Source of the DNA: Acidobacteriota bacterium | GTDB taxonomy: Bacteria > Acidobacteriota > Terriglobia > Acidiferrales > UBA7541 | Reading direction: 5' to 3' | Length of the DNA stretch: 64,000 bases | Assembly (NCBI GenBank): GCA_013289665.1 | Contig: JABCZN010000002.1 | Coordinates: 124,001-188,000, forward strand | Part shown: one piece after another, positions 43,391 to 53,000 of the stretch | How the letters are laid out: the number at the start of each line of letters is the position of its first letter | Position numbering within the stretch: position 1 is the stretch's first letter | Program-made: the position numbers and the translations under genes | Notes under the pieces: generated by a model | Seen by the model: the letters and a program-made list of their open reading frames with translations, nothing else | What the model was told of the DNA's origin: nothing | The model's database searches: none

Positions 43391-43903
43391 TCAGATGAAC
43401 AACTCGTCTTCCTGCTCCACCGAGGTTTCCCTCGCCGGAGACGCAGTCCGCCGCGACCTCAGCACATCCAGCCCGATTTTGATTCCCTGCACGATCGCCG
43501 AAGCCTTCTGCACCGGTGCCCAGAAACTCCGCCGCACCTGCGAACCCGCATCCTCCACCGCTTCGAGCGTCCCGGTCAAAATGCGGTCGACCGCAACCAA
43601 CTGCCCGCGCAACCGGTCCGACGCTTCGGTGGCAATCTTGTCGAACCTCTGCGCTTGCGCACGTGTCAGGTAAACGATGTGCGCCGCGTCTTCCACCAGC
43701 GCGGAAATCTTCGGCTGCGTGTCGTCCAGCAAAATCTGCGTGCGCGTCAGGATCGGCCCCACGCGCGAGTGCATATCCCCCACCATCTTGTTCACCGATT
43801 CGGTTGTTTTTCTCAGTTGCAGGAACAGTACGATCAGGATGGTCGTCTGCACCAGCAGCGCGATCGCTGCCGCAAGAATAAAAACCTGCATTGTTATTTG
43901 CAT
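43391..43903 (-). CDS. DUF948-like membrane-anchored coiled-coil protein
   Basis: A 170-residue protein with one N-terminal transmembrane helix (VFILAAAIALLVQTTILIVL) followed by long amphipathic helices spaced like DUF948 proteins (LRKTTESVNKMVGDMHSRVG, ILLDDTQPKISALVEDAAHI). The tail is polar. ATG 43903 is preferred to the GTG at 43909; GAGAGG lies upstream. It lies 58 bases after the YtxH-like gene, so the two are probably cotranscribed. Its role is unknown, likely envelope stress or structure. Confidence 0.75.
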   Translation of the reverse strand: MQITMQVFILAAAIALLVQTTILIVLFLQLRKTTESVNKMVGDMHSRVGPILTRTQILLDDTQPKISALVEDAAHIVYLTRAQAQRFDKIATEASDRLRGQLVAVDRILTGTLEAVEDAGSQVRRSFWAPVQKASAIVQGIKIGLDVLRSRRTASPARETSVEQEDELFI

Positions 43904-43961
43904 ACACACCCGACCCTCTCCCGAACCTCAGCGGAACAACCCAAGCCACCCCAACAAATCT

Positions 43962-44249
43962 TCAGGACTTCGATTCGCGCAAAAACGCCTCGCGTCCCGC
44001 ATCCACCGCCGCGGACAGCGATTCCCGCTTGCGCGAAGCCACATCCTTGCCGCGCTCAATCAATTCGTCGGCCCGCTCGCGCAATTCTTTCGCCTTCTTC
44101 TGGGCAAATTCCCGCCCATCATCGGCGCGCTTCGCCAGATACTCGCGCGTGTCTTCGCCGGACTTCGGCGCGAACAAGACGCCCATCAAGGCGCCCACTC
44201 CGAGTCCCACCAGAAAGTAACTAACCTTGCTACCAACGTTGTCAGCCAT
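43962..44249 (-). CDS. YtxH-domain general-stress-like protein
   Basis: A 95-residue protein of the YtxH family. SYFLVGLGVGALMGVLFAPK, then SGEDTREYLAKRADDGREFA, is the family core: a Gly-rich membrane helix followed by a long charged amphipathic helix. The start ATG 44249 is fixed by GGAGG six bases upstream. It forms a pair with the DUF948-like gene downstream, a combination frequently seen in bacteria. Confidence 0.88.
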   Translation of the reverse strand: MADNVGSKVSYFLVGLGVGALMGVLFAPKSGEDTREYLAKRADDGREFAQKKAKELRERADELIERGKDVASRKRESLSAAVDAGREAFLRESKS

Positions 44250-44329
44250 ATTAGCCTCCACGCAATGAACGTAGCACACGCGTTTGAACGCCGCAATACA
44301 GCATAACCCCTACTCTTGCATCATGCCGG

Positions 44330-46165
44330 TTAGGTCGTATCTTGGTGCAGAGACAAATGTTGCACAATTTTTTCCGCCATTTTTCGCGGGAGCATCCGGC
44401 TCAGCTCCTCCGCGCTGGCCTTCTTCAGATTCGCCACGCTGCCATACCGTTGCAGCAGCCTTTGTGAGGTTTTCGGCCCAATTCCCGGAATATCCAGCAG
44501 CTGTGTGTGTGTTTGCCGAGCCTCGCGCCGCTGCCGGTGAAAGCCCACGGCAAAGCGGTGCGTTTCATCGCGAATCTGCTGAATCAGATGCAGCACCGGC
44601 GAGTGTCGCTCCAGAATCACCGGCTCATCCTCCTGCCCCAAAACGTGGAGAATCTCTTCCTTCTTGGCGATGCTGGCCACCGGCTGGTTAATAATCTCGA
44701 GTGACTCCAATGCCTGCGCAGCGGCATGCAACTGCCCCAGCCCTCCATCAATCAGGATCAAGCCGGGTAATGCTCTTTTCTCCTCCTGCAGCCGCCGGTA
44801 TCGCCGCATCACCGCCTCGTACATGCTGGCAAAATCATCGTTTTCTGCCCGCGCCCGCCCTCCCGGTGCCAGATCGCCGCGAATGATAAACTTCCGATAG
44901 TCGGATTTCTTCATCCGTCCGCTTTCCCACACCACCATAGACGCAACCGTGTCCGTCCCTTGAATGTGCGAAATGTCGAAGCTCTCAATCCGTTTCACCT
45001 CCTCAGGAAGATTGAGGGCGGACTGCAGCGCTTCGCCGATGGCTTTTGACGTCGGTTTCAGAACGCGGAACCTCTGCTCGAAGATATGCTTGGCGTTATT
45101 TTCCGTAAGATCCAGAAACGCGCGCTTGCTTCCGCGCTGCGGCGTAAAAATCTCTACCTTGTGTCCCGCCCGCTCGCTCAGCAATTCTCCCAACAACGCG
45201 TGATCCTCAAAATCGATGGGCACGTGAATCATCTTCGGCAGGTATTCCGCTTCCAGGTAGAGCTGCTTCAGGAGTGAAGGCACGAATTCGTGCGGATCAA
45301 ACGCCTCCAGGTCTTCCCAAAAAAATTCGCGCCGGTCGACCACGCGCCCCGCGCGCAGGTGAAACAAATTCGCCGCCACCAGCGGCGGCTCGGCGTAATA
45401 AGCCAGCACATCGGTATCATCGCCCTCGGCCGAAGCAATCCGCTGCCGCTCCTCGATATCATCCAGCGTGCGCAACAGATCGCGATAGGAAGCCGCCTCC
45501 TCAAATCGCTCGCCTTCGGCAGCCGCCAGCATCCGCTCCTCGAGGCTCTTCATCAGATCCTGCCTCCGGCCCTCCAAAAACATCCGCGAGTCACGCACCG
45601 CCTCCTGATAGCGCGCATCGGTTGTCAGTCCTTCCGCGCACGGCCCCAGGCAGCGATGAATATAAAACTGCAGGCACGGCCGCGGGTGAATCTTCGCTAG
45701 GTCCACATAACAGGATGGCACGAGAAACCGCTTGTGAATAAAGTGCAGAATCCGCCGCGCCAGGCTGGCTGGAAAATACGGCCCAAAATAAAGCGAGCCA
45801 TCCTTCTTCACCCGCCGCGTGAAATAAACCCGCGGATATTTCTCATAAAGCGTCAGCTTGATGTAGGGGTATGTTTTGTCGTCCCGCAACATGACGTTGA
45901 ACTTCGGCTTGTACTGTTTGATGAGGTTGTTTTCGAGCGCCAGCGCCTCGCGCTCGTTTTCGACGAGAATCGTTTCAAGGTCCGAAATTTCTCGGGCCAG
46001 CGAACCCGTCTTCGCATCCGCCCAACGCGATTCCAGAAAATAAGACCGCACGCGATTCCGCAGCGACCGCGCCTTCCCGACATACACAACTTTCCCCGCC
46101 GCATCCTTGAACAGGTACACCCCGGGCGACTCGGGGAGCGACGCTGCTTTTTCGCGGGGTTCCAT
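44330..46165 (-). CDS. uvrC: UvrABC excinuclease subunit C
   Basis: A 611-residue nuclease that makes both incisions in nucleotide excision repair. The GIY-YIG domain is at residues 10-95 (PGVYLFKDAAGKVVYVGKAR). A UVR motif lies near residues 200-235, where UvrB docks. The RNase H-like C-terminal nuclease has RIESFDISHIQGTDTVASMV (catalytic Asp) and LILIDGGLGQLHAA. Two helix-hairpin-helix motifs end the protein (LLDIPGIGPKTSQRLLQRYG). It is not in an operon with uvrA, which is 3.9 kb away on the same strand. Confidence 0.97.
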   Translation of the reverse strand: MEPREKAASLPESPGVYLFKDAAGKVVYVGKARSLRNRVRSYFLESRWADAKTGSLAREISDLETILVENEREALALENNLIKQYKPKFNVMLRDDKTYPYIKLTLYEKYPRVYFTRRVKKDGSLYFGPYFPASLARRILHFIHKRFLVPSCYVDLAKIHPRPCLQFYIHRCLGPCAEGLTTDARYQEAVRDSRMFLEGRRQDLMKSLEERMLAAAEGERFEEAASYRDLLRTLDDIEERQRIASAEGDDTDVLAYYAEPPLVAANLFHLRAGRVVDRREFFWEDLEAFDPHEFVPSLLKQLYLEAEYLPKMIHVPIDFEDHALLGELLSERAGHKVEIFTPQRGSKRAFLDLTENNAKHIFEQRFRVLKPTSKAIGEALQSALNLPEEVKRIESFDISHIQGTDTVASMVVWESGRMKKSDYRKFIIRGDLAPGGRARAENDDFASMYEAVMRRYRRLQEEKRALPGLILIDGGLGQLHAAAQALESLEIINQPVASIAKKEEILHVLGQEDEPVILERHSPVLHLIQQIRDETHRFAVGFHRQRREARQTHTQLLDIPGIGPKTSQRLLQRYGSVANLKKASAEELSRMLPRKMAEKIVQHLSLHQDTT

Positions 46166-46361
46166 GGAATTGAAGCGGCCCGGGCTGGCTTCCGGCCACC
46201 TCTTTCATCTTACGGTGAATTCCATGGGAAAGAGAAACGCCTTCCCCGGCCCCGATGAGATTTGCGCGCCCAAATGCTATGCTGACCCATCGGCGATGGC
46301 GCCTCCCGTTCGGGCAACTCGTCCCAGAACAGATGGAATCCGGGAATACGGAGAATCAGAA

Positions 46362-46835
46362 GTGAGTCACTTACAATCCCTGCGCAACCTGGCGACCTTG
46401 TCCCTGTCTGGCATTCTCCTGTTTGCCGTGCCCACACGAGCACAGGATCCTCCAGCGAGCGCACCGCCCGCGAGCCAGCCTCCCCCCAAGCAAAAAAAGA
46501 ACGTTGATCGAGCAGTGAACTCGGCTCCCGACCAGCCCCAGTGGGATCCGCTGCGCGCCGAAAAGGATCTCGAAGTCGGCAAGTACTACATGAAAAGAGG
46601 CGACGTGGATGCGGCGATCGATCGCTTCGAAGACGCCACGACCGCGAAACCCGGTTACGCCATTCCCTTCCTCTACCTGGGTGAGGCCTACGAAAAGAAA
46701 GGCAAGAAGAAGCCCGCCGTAAAAGCCTACCAGCGTTACCTCGATCTCTATCCCCACGCCGAAGACGGCGACAAAATCCGCAAGAAAATAGAAAAACTAA
46801 ACAAGGAAATCGACAAGGAAAAAACCAAACTGTAG
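46362..46835 (+). CDS. Exported TPR protein
   Basis: A 157-residue protein. GTG 46362 is chosen because it yields an N-terminal signal sequence (HLQSLRNLATLSLSGILLFA) and has GGAG about nine bases ahead; the open frame to 46107 is not protein-like. A Pro/Lys linker (about residues 30-55) leads to two or more TPR helices (EVGKYYMKRGDVDAAIDRFE, IPFLYLGEAYEKKGKKKPAV). The C-terminus is Lys/Glu-rich coil. It resembles BamD-type or lipoprotein-associated TPR proteins but lacks a lipobox. It is divergent from uvrC and convergent with the SprT-like gene. Confidence 0.75.
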   Translation: MSHLQSLRNLATLSLSGILLFAVPTRAQDPPASAPPASQPPPKQKKNVDRAVNSAPDQPQWDPLRAEKDLEVGKYYMKRGDVDAAIDRFEDATTAKPGYAIPFLYLGEAYEKKGKKKPAVKAYQRYLDLYPHAEDGDKIRKKIEKLNKEIDKEKTKL

Positions 46836-46970
46836 CAACCAACTTTCGCCTGCGAGAGCGAAGCTCTCGCTTTTGACCTCTCCAGACGGCCACCCGACAA
46901 AATTCATTGCCGCGGACAGAACCTATCTCGACAACCGAATCCAACCTTTCGAATAAGCCGCCACCGCACC

Positions 46971-47690
46971 CTACCGCGCCAGCTGATCCAGAAACTTCCT
47001 CGCCGCCCGGAAATGCTCGTACCGCTTTTCCTCCGCCCGAAATTCCGGCGAATGTGAAATCAAGCTGCATCCCGACCTCCGGGTCGGATGCTTCACATGC
47101 AGCATCTCGTGAAACAAAACATATTCCACCGCGAATTGCGGCACGCCCCGCCGGTCCATCCGCCGGTTCAGCACAATCTGGTTCGGTCCTGGATCGTAGC
47201 AACCAAACTGCCGTCGCCAGGTCCTGCTGCTCCACGCGATATGCGGCCGCTCCAGCTGCCGCGAAAAATACTTTTCGTTGAGCTGCTCGAAGATCGCCAC
47301 CAGATCGTGATGCGCTCCCTGGGGAGAAACCTGCGCCGGTCGCACACGCCTCCGCCGCAAATGATTAATCCGGCTGCGCGTCCGGTCCGACCGCGCATAC
47401 TCGAGGTAAGGCCGGACCAGCGCCCGCGTAGGCCGCCGGCGGAACACCCGCGCGAGCAAGAGCGCCGCTGCGCCCTCCAGCACCTCCTGCGGCGCGCGCC
47501 GCAAAAGATCCGAAAAGCGCACGTAATAAACGTCGCCCCGCCGCCGCAAGGTGATCACCAGGCTGCTGTACGCGTAAAACTCCACATGGAAATGCGGCGG
47601 CCGCCCCTCGCAGCCTATCCGCGTAAACATCCGTTGAAACAGCGCTTCTCCGCCTGAAACGCGGGACCCAACTTTGCCGCGCGGACTCAA
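46971..47690 (-). CDS. SprT-like zinc metalloprotease
   Basis: A 239-residue protein. Residues about 20-100 are a beta/alpha domain (HFHVEFYAYSSLVITLRRRG). The SprT-like catalytic region is at about 175-225: FAVEYVLFHEMLHVKHP contains HExxH, followed by HSPEFRAEEKRYEHF, which supplies the third ligand region. The family includes Spartan-type proteases for DNA-protein crosslinks and the poorly known bacterial SprT proteins. TTG 47690 is chosen because GAGG lies just upstream, overlapping the previous stop; the first ATG is 47630. It is the last gene of the uvrA operon. Confidence 0.75.
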   Translation of the reverse strand: MSPRGKVGSRVSGGEALFQRMFTRIGCEGRPPHFHVEFYAYSSLVITLRRRGDVYYVRFSDLLRRAPQEVLEGAAALLLARVFRRRPTRALVRPYLEYARSDRTRSRINHLRRRRVRPAQVSPQGAHHDLVAIFEQLNEKYFSRQLERPHIAWSSRTWRRQFGCYDPGPNQIVLNRRMDRRGVPQFAVEYVLFHEMLHVKHPTRRSGCSLISHSPEFRAEEKRYEHFRAARKFLDQLAR

Positions 47691-47700
47691 TGCTTGCGCC

Positions 47701-48234
47701 TCAATTCTTTCTCCGGATCGGTGGCGGCGCCGCTTTCTTCTTGGCTTTTTCCGCTTCTCGCAGCGCATCCTCGGTGCCTTCCACCGCGTCGTCGAGGTTA
47801 TCCTTATAAATCTCCAGCTCGGGCCCGCTGGAGGCATACTTTCTCAGAATCTCCAGAAAGTCCTTGGACTTGGCCGCCATCAGGTCAATTCCCTGCCGGA
47901 TGTTGTCCTGCTTCTCCAAACCAAGCTGAATCAGATCCGCGGCGTCGTCCACGCAGCCGATGTAGGAATTCATCAGATAGTTCAGCATTTCCGTGTGCTT
48001 GTTCGAAGAGGGATGCTCGAGCTCATACTGGAATTTTGTCAGGCGGTCTTCGGCAAAAGTCAGGAACAGCTTGATGCGGTCGTTGGTCGTCTCAGCATCG
48101 CGGATCTTTCCCGCCTCGACGGTAGAAAGGTAGTCCTTGTCAACCCGCTGCGCAAAAGCACCAGCGGGCAGCACGCTCGAAACACCCAGGCCCGCGAACA
48201 CCAGCAACGCCAGAAGCAAAAATCCACGCTTCAT
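47701..48234 (-). CDS. Secreted helical protein of unknown function
   Basis: A 177-residue protein with a clear signal peptide (residues 1-28, GFLLLALLVFAGLGVSSVLP). The rest is alpha-helical and acidic: DRIKLFLTFAEDRLTKFQYE, MLNYLMNSYIGCVDDAADLI. A basic, Pro-rich C-terminal tail (KKKAAPPPIRRKN) follows. No family was recognised. Its start overlaps the stop of the preceding membrane-anchored gene by four bases, and it is followed ten bases later by the SprT-like start. By eye the layout resembles that neighbour (helical, with late Y/L-rich and EDAL/EDTL segments), so they may be distant paralogues. Confidence 0.75.
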   Translation of the reverse strand: MKRGFLLLALLVFAGLGVSSVLPAGAFAQRVDKDYLSTVEAGKIRDAETTNDRIKLFLTFAEDRLTKFQYELEHPSSNKHTEMLNYLMNSYIGCVDDAADLIQLGLEKQDNIRQGIDLMAAKSKDFLEILRKYASSGPELEIYKDNLDDAVEGTEDALREAEKAKKKAAPPPIRRKN

Positions 48235-48782
48235 GGTTTCGCCTCTGCCGCCGGAGCCACTTTCACCGGATCCTTGGTGCGCCGCGGAAAAAGCAAATGA
48301 ATCAAAGCGTCGTCCGTCTCGATCAAATCCTTGCGCACGATTTCTAGTGGCGGACGCAACTCTTCGGGGGTCACAAGCAATGTGTCTTCCACCTCACGGA
48401 CGCCTTGCCGCACTTCGAGCTCCAACTGCCGGTATCCGCCCGGATGCCGGTCCGCATCCGGCTCCTGTTTCCTCAGGAACTCAAAGGCCTGCCGCACGTT
48501 GTCCCGGTATTTCTCAAAAATCAGTCCGACAGCCACGAAATCGCCCGTCTTGCCAGCCTGCGTGGCCGCATCGAACTCCGCCGCGGCAAGTTTCTGTAGG
48601 TCTTTGATTTTGGCCCCCGCGTGGGTATCCCGGTCAAAGTGTTCTTGCAGTTCTCGCAGTCTGTCCGTCGCCCTAAGCAGAACGGCGCTCGAAAGCAGTG
48701 CGACAGCCATCAGCACAACCAACCGGCGGCCTGGACGGCGATGCCGGTCATTTCTTCTTCTCCGCCCGTTTTTCGAGGACAT
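48231..48782 (-). CDS. Membrane-anchored helical protein of unknown function
   Basis: A 183-residue protein. ATG 48782 gives an Arg-rich cytoplasmic start and one transmembrane or signal segment (RLVVLMAVALLSSAVLLRAT). The external part is all-helical (DRLRELQEHFDRDTHAGAKI, FVAVGLIFEKYRDNVRQAFE, GVREVEDTLLVTPEELRPPL). The start lies 35 bases inside the end of the TPR gene, a coupled overlap. The stop overlaps the next gene's start. No family was recognised; the open frame beyond 48782 is antisense-like composition and is rejected. Confidence 0.7.
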   Translation of the reverse strand: MSSKNGRRRRNDRHRRPGRRLVVLMAVALLSSAVLLRATDRLRELQEHFDRDTHAGAKIKDLQKLAAAEFDAATQAGKTGDFVAVGLIFEKYRDNVRQAFEFLRKQEPDADRHPGGYRQLELEVRQGVREVEDTLLVTPEELRPPLEIVRKDLIETDDALIHLLFPRRTKDPVKVAPAAEAKP

Positions 48783-50088
48783 GAATCCGCTGATTCGCCT
48801 GCCAAACCTGGTCCGGATGCTGGTTCCCGTCCAGGTCCAGAAATTTCCGATAAGCATCCAGGGCGGGTTGAACCTGATTGAGTTTATCGTAACAAAGCGC
48901 GCGAATAAACCACACGCCGGCGCCCGGCTTTTCCATCTTGTCCACAACGTCGTAACCCGCCAGCGCCGCCGCATAATTTCCGCCCTGGTAGAAAGTCGCA
49001 GTCAGGTCCTTCCAGTACAAGACGTTGCCCTTGTCCAGTTGAACGGCAATCTTCAATTCGCGTTCGGCATCAGCAAACTCGCGCTTCTGCAGATACAATC
49101 GCCCCAGCCCGCCATGTAGCTGCGCATCCTGTGGCGCAAGCGCGATCGCCTGCTTCAACGTTTGGATGGCTTCATCCAATTTGTTTTGTCCAATCAGAAT
49201 ATCGGCGCGGAGCCGAAGCGCGTTCAGCGCCGGCTCCCCGCTCGCCGGCTTCTCCGTTTCCGCCAGCGCCTCGTCGAATTGCTTGTTCGCGACAAGAAGC
49301 TGCACAAACCGCGCCCGCATCGCGGAGTCCCGCGGCTCTACGGCTAGATAAATCCGGTAAGCCTCGACCGCTTCCGGCTTGCCCTCCAGATCGAGGCTCA
49401 ATGCCAGTCCTCGCAAGGCCATCGTGGATTTCGGCTGTACCTCGAGCGCCGCCCGAAACTTTTTCTCAGCGTCCGCGGGCTTTTTCAGTTGCAGGTACAC
49501 CCCACCCAGGTGGTTCAGCGCCTCAATGTCCCCGGCATTCAAATGCGCCGCAGACTCAAATGACTCGGCCGCGCCCGCCAGATCTCCCGCTCGCTCCCGA
49601 GCAACTCCCAAGAGAAAACGCGGCCTGCTCTGGCTGGGCAACAATTCCACGGCCTTGCCGAGCGGCACGACGGCCGCCGTGGGTTCCCTCTCGAGCAGCA
49701 GAATACCCAGATTGAGCTGCGCTTCCGCCATCTTCGGATCGAGCGCCACGCAGCGCTCGTATTCGCTCTGAGCTTCCTCCGTGCGATTCAACCCCGTGTA
49801 CGCGTAGGCGAGCTGGAAATGCGCGAACGCCACATCGGGTTTCTCCGCCAGAAATTTCTGCAGCGGCAGAATCGCAGCCTCAAAATTGTTTTTATCGAGC
49901 GCCGCTTCCGCCTCGTCCAGCAGGTCGTTCAACGGATTCTGAACTTTCTGCGCCCTGGCTTGTGGGGGTTTGCTGGAGGGATTCTGTGCTTGCTCAAGAT
50001 TCCTAACAGCCATCGCGGCGGGCGGAACTGCGGGAAGCAAAATGAACAACGCGAGCGGCATCCTTCGCTGGAACCGTTTCCGCATCAC
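48748..50088 (-). CDS. Exported TPR-repeat protein
   Basis: A 446-residue protein with a signal peptide (MPLALFILLPAVPPAAMAV), a Gln/Pro-rich linker to about residue 55, then TPR repeats through about residue 430 (AAILPLQKFLAEKPDVAFAH, FQLAYAYTGLNRTEEAQSEY, EALNHLGGVYLQLKKPADAE). The end is a Lys-rich tail. It is a periplasmic scaffold by architecture. Its ATG overlaps the uvrA stop by four bases, tying it to the DNA-repair gene translationally. Why an exported TPR protein is coupled to uvrA is unclear. Confidence 0.85.
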   Translation of the reverse strand: MMRKRFQRRMPLALFILLPAVPPAAMAVRNLEQAQNPSSKPPQARAQKVQNPLNDLLDEAEAALDKNNFEAAILPLQKFLAEKPDVAFAHFQLAYAYTGLNRTEEAQSEYERCVALDPKMAEAQLNLGILLLEREPTAAVVPLGKAVELLPSQSRPRFLLGVARERAGDLAGAAESFESAAHLNAGDIEALNHLGGVYLQLKKPADAEKKFRAALEVQPKSTMALRGLALSLDLEGKPEAVEAYRIYLAVEPRDSAMRARFVQLLVANKQFDEALAETEKPASGEPALNALRLRADILIGQNKLDEAIQTLKQAIALAPQDAQLHGGLGRLYLQKREFADAERELKIAVQLDKGNVLYWKDLTATFYQGGNYAAALAGYDVVDKMEKPGAGVWFIRALCYDKLNQVQPALDAYRKFLDLDGNQHPDQVWQANQRIHVLEKRAEKKK

Positions 50089-53000
50089 GTCTCCCGCGAA
50101 GTCGCCTTGCCGCTTTCAGCGCGCAAACCGGCCGCGCCATCGGCCGGAGCAATGCCGTTGCCCGGGCGCTTCGCCGCGCCGTTCCCGTTCGCCAGCGCCT
50201 TTGCCAGATATCGGCCGGTGTGCGACTGCACATTCCGGGCCACCTGCTCCGGCGTTCCCGTGGCAATGATCTTCCCGCCCTGGTCACCGCCTTCCGGCCC
50301 CATGTCAATCAGCCAGTCGGCCGACTTGATCACGTCCAGATTGTGTTCGATCACCAACAGCGACGCGCCAGACTCCAGCAGCCTGCGAAACGCGCCCAGC
50401 AATTTCGCGATATCGTCAAAGTGCAGGCCGGTGGTCGGCTCATCAAGAATATAAAGGACGCCCTGATTTTCCGACCGCGTCAGATGCGCCGCCAGCTTCA
50501 ATCGCTGTGCTTCCCCGCCGGAAAGTGTCGTCGCCGACTGCCCCAACCGCAAATAACCGAGTCCAACCTCGTTCAGCACCCGCAGTTTCGAAACCACCTT
50601 CGGCACATTCACAAAAAACGCCAGCGCCTCGCGCACCGTCATGCCCAGCACTTCATGCACGTTTTTCCCGTGATACCGCACCTCAAGAACGCTCGATTTG
50701 AAGCGCTGCCCGCGGCACTCTTCGCAAATCAATTCCACGTCCGCAAGAAACTGCATCTCCACCGTAACCGTCCCGTCGCCCTGGCAGGTCTCGCACCGGC
50801 CACCCGGCACGTTGAACGAAAAGTGCCCCGCCGCATATCCGCGCCGCTTGGCATCGGGCGTCTCCGCAAAAACATCCCGGATGGCATCAAACGCCTTCAT
50901 ATAGGTGGCCGGATTTGATCGCGGCGTGCGCCCAACGGGCGATTGATCCACGATAATCACTTCCTTTATTTGCTCGTCGCCATCCAGCCGGTCGCAAAAT
51001 TCCCTGATGCTCGCGCTATTCTGTCTCGCCAGCAACGCGCGGTACAGCACATTGTGCACCAGCGTGGATTTTCCCGACCCGCTGACACCCGTCACCACAG
51101 TCAGCGTGCCCAGCGGCAGCATCAAATCCACGTTCTGCAAATTGTGCAGCGTCGCTCCATAAAGTCGCAGGAATCTACCAGTTGGCTTGTGCCGCGTGGC
51201 CGGAACGGGAATCCGCGACTCCCCACTCAGATATTTCCCGGTGATGGATTTTAGATCCTTCAGTATTTCGTCGTAGGTCCCGGAAAACAGCAGCTTCCCG
51301 CCCAATTCGCCCGCTCCCGGGCCGAGATCGATCACCCGGTCCGCCGCCTGAATCGTGTCCGGATCGTGCTCCACCACCAGTACGGTGTTTCCGAGATCGC
51401 GCAGCGATTTCAAAATGTCAATCAGACGCTGCGTATCGCGCGGGTGCAGTCCAATCGAAGGCTCATCGAGCACGTACATCGCGCCCACCAGATGCGAGCC
51501 AAGCGACGTCGCCAACTGAATACGCTGTGATTCACCGCCAGAAAGCGTCGAAGTAAGCCGGTCAAGCGTCAGATAGTCCAGGCCGACCTCATCGAGAAAT
51601 TGCAACCGCGTCCGGATCTCTTCCAGAATCTTGTCGGCAATCTTGCTCTGCGCTTCCGTGAGTTCGAGTTCCGCAAAGAATATCCGCGCGTTTTTGACTG
51701 TCAACTTACAGAGGTCGGTAATCGATTGCCCGGTGATCTTCACCGCCCGCGCCTCCGCCCGCAACCGAGTTCCGCCGCACTCCGGACAAGTCGCATACCC
51801 GCGATACCTGCTCAAAAAAACCCGCACGTGCAGCTTGTATTTCTTGCGCTCAAGCCAGGTGAAAAACCCCTTCACCCCTTCGAAAGCATTTTCCGGATCG
51901 CCCTCCAGAATCAGCCGCCGCTGTTCCGTCGTAAGCTGCCGCCATGCCACGTTTGTCGGCACGCCGCGGCCCTTGGCCCATTTCTTCGCTTCCTGCAGCA
52001 GCACGCGATACTTCGGCTTGGTCCACGGCTCGATCGCGCCATCATCCAGCGATTTGCTGGGGTCCGGCACCACCAGGTTCAAATCGAAATCAATCGTGTT
52101 GCCAAATCCCTGGCAACGCGGGCACGCGCCATAGGGATTGTTGAACGAAAACAGCCGCGGCTCCGGCTCCTGATACAGAGTCCCATCATTCTTGCATTCG
52201 AATCGCTCGTTGAACGTCAGCCGCTCCGCCGTGCCACTTGACCCCTCGCCCACAAATTCCAGGATGGCCTCGCCGCCCTCGCGGTAACAAATTTCCAGCG
52301 AGTCCACGAGCCGCGACCGCGATTCCGGATTCACCGCCAGGCGATCCACCAGCACCCACACCGGCTTGGCAAAATTCACATCCAGCAAAGTTTCCGGCGA
52401 AGAGAACTCGTGCACGCGCCCGTCCTGATACAACCGGTTGAAACCGCGCTTCTGCAACTCAGCAAGGATTAACCGCAGCGCCTCCTCGGTCAGGGGCGCC
52501 GGCTTCTTTCGCGATGTGCGCTTCGCCGCACCGCTCGGCTCGGCCGCGGGCATGCGCAGAAGATACAGCACATAGAATCTCCGCCCGGGCTCGAGCGCAA
52601 GGATGCGGTTGGCAATCTCCTCCGGCGAATCACGCCGCACCTCGCTCGCGCACTTGATGCAAAAAGTCTGCCCGCAGCGGGCAAACAGCAGCCGCAAATA
52701 ATCGTAGATTTCCGTGGAGGTCGCCACGGTCGAGCGCGGATTCCGCGTCGAGTTCTTCTGCCGAATTGCCACCGCCGGCGCAATTCCGGAAATCTCGTCC
52801 ACATCCGGCTTTTCCATGCGTTCCAGAAACTGCCGCGCATATGCCGAGAGCGACTCCACATACCGCCGCTGCCCTTCCGCGTACACCGTATCAAACGCCA
52901 GCGAAGACTTCCCCGACCCGCTCACACCCGTGATCACCGTCAGCGCATTGTGCGGTATATCCACGCTCACGTTCTTCAGGTTGTGCACACGCGCTCCGCG

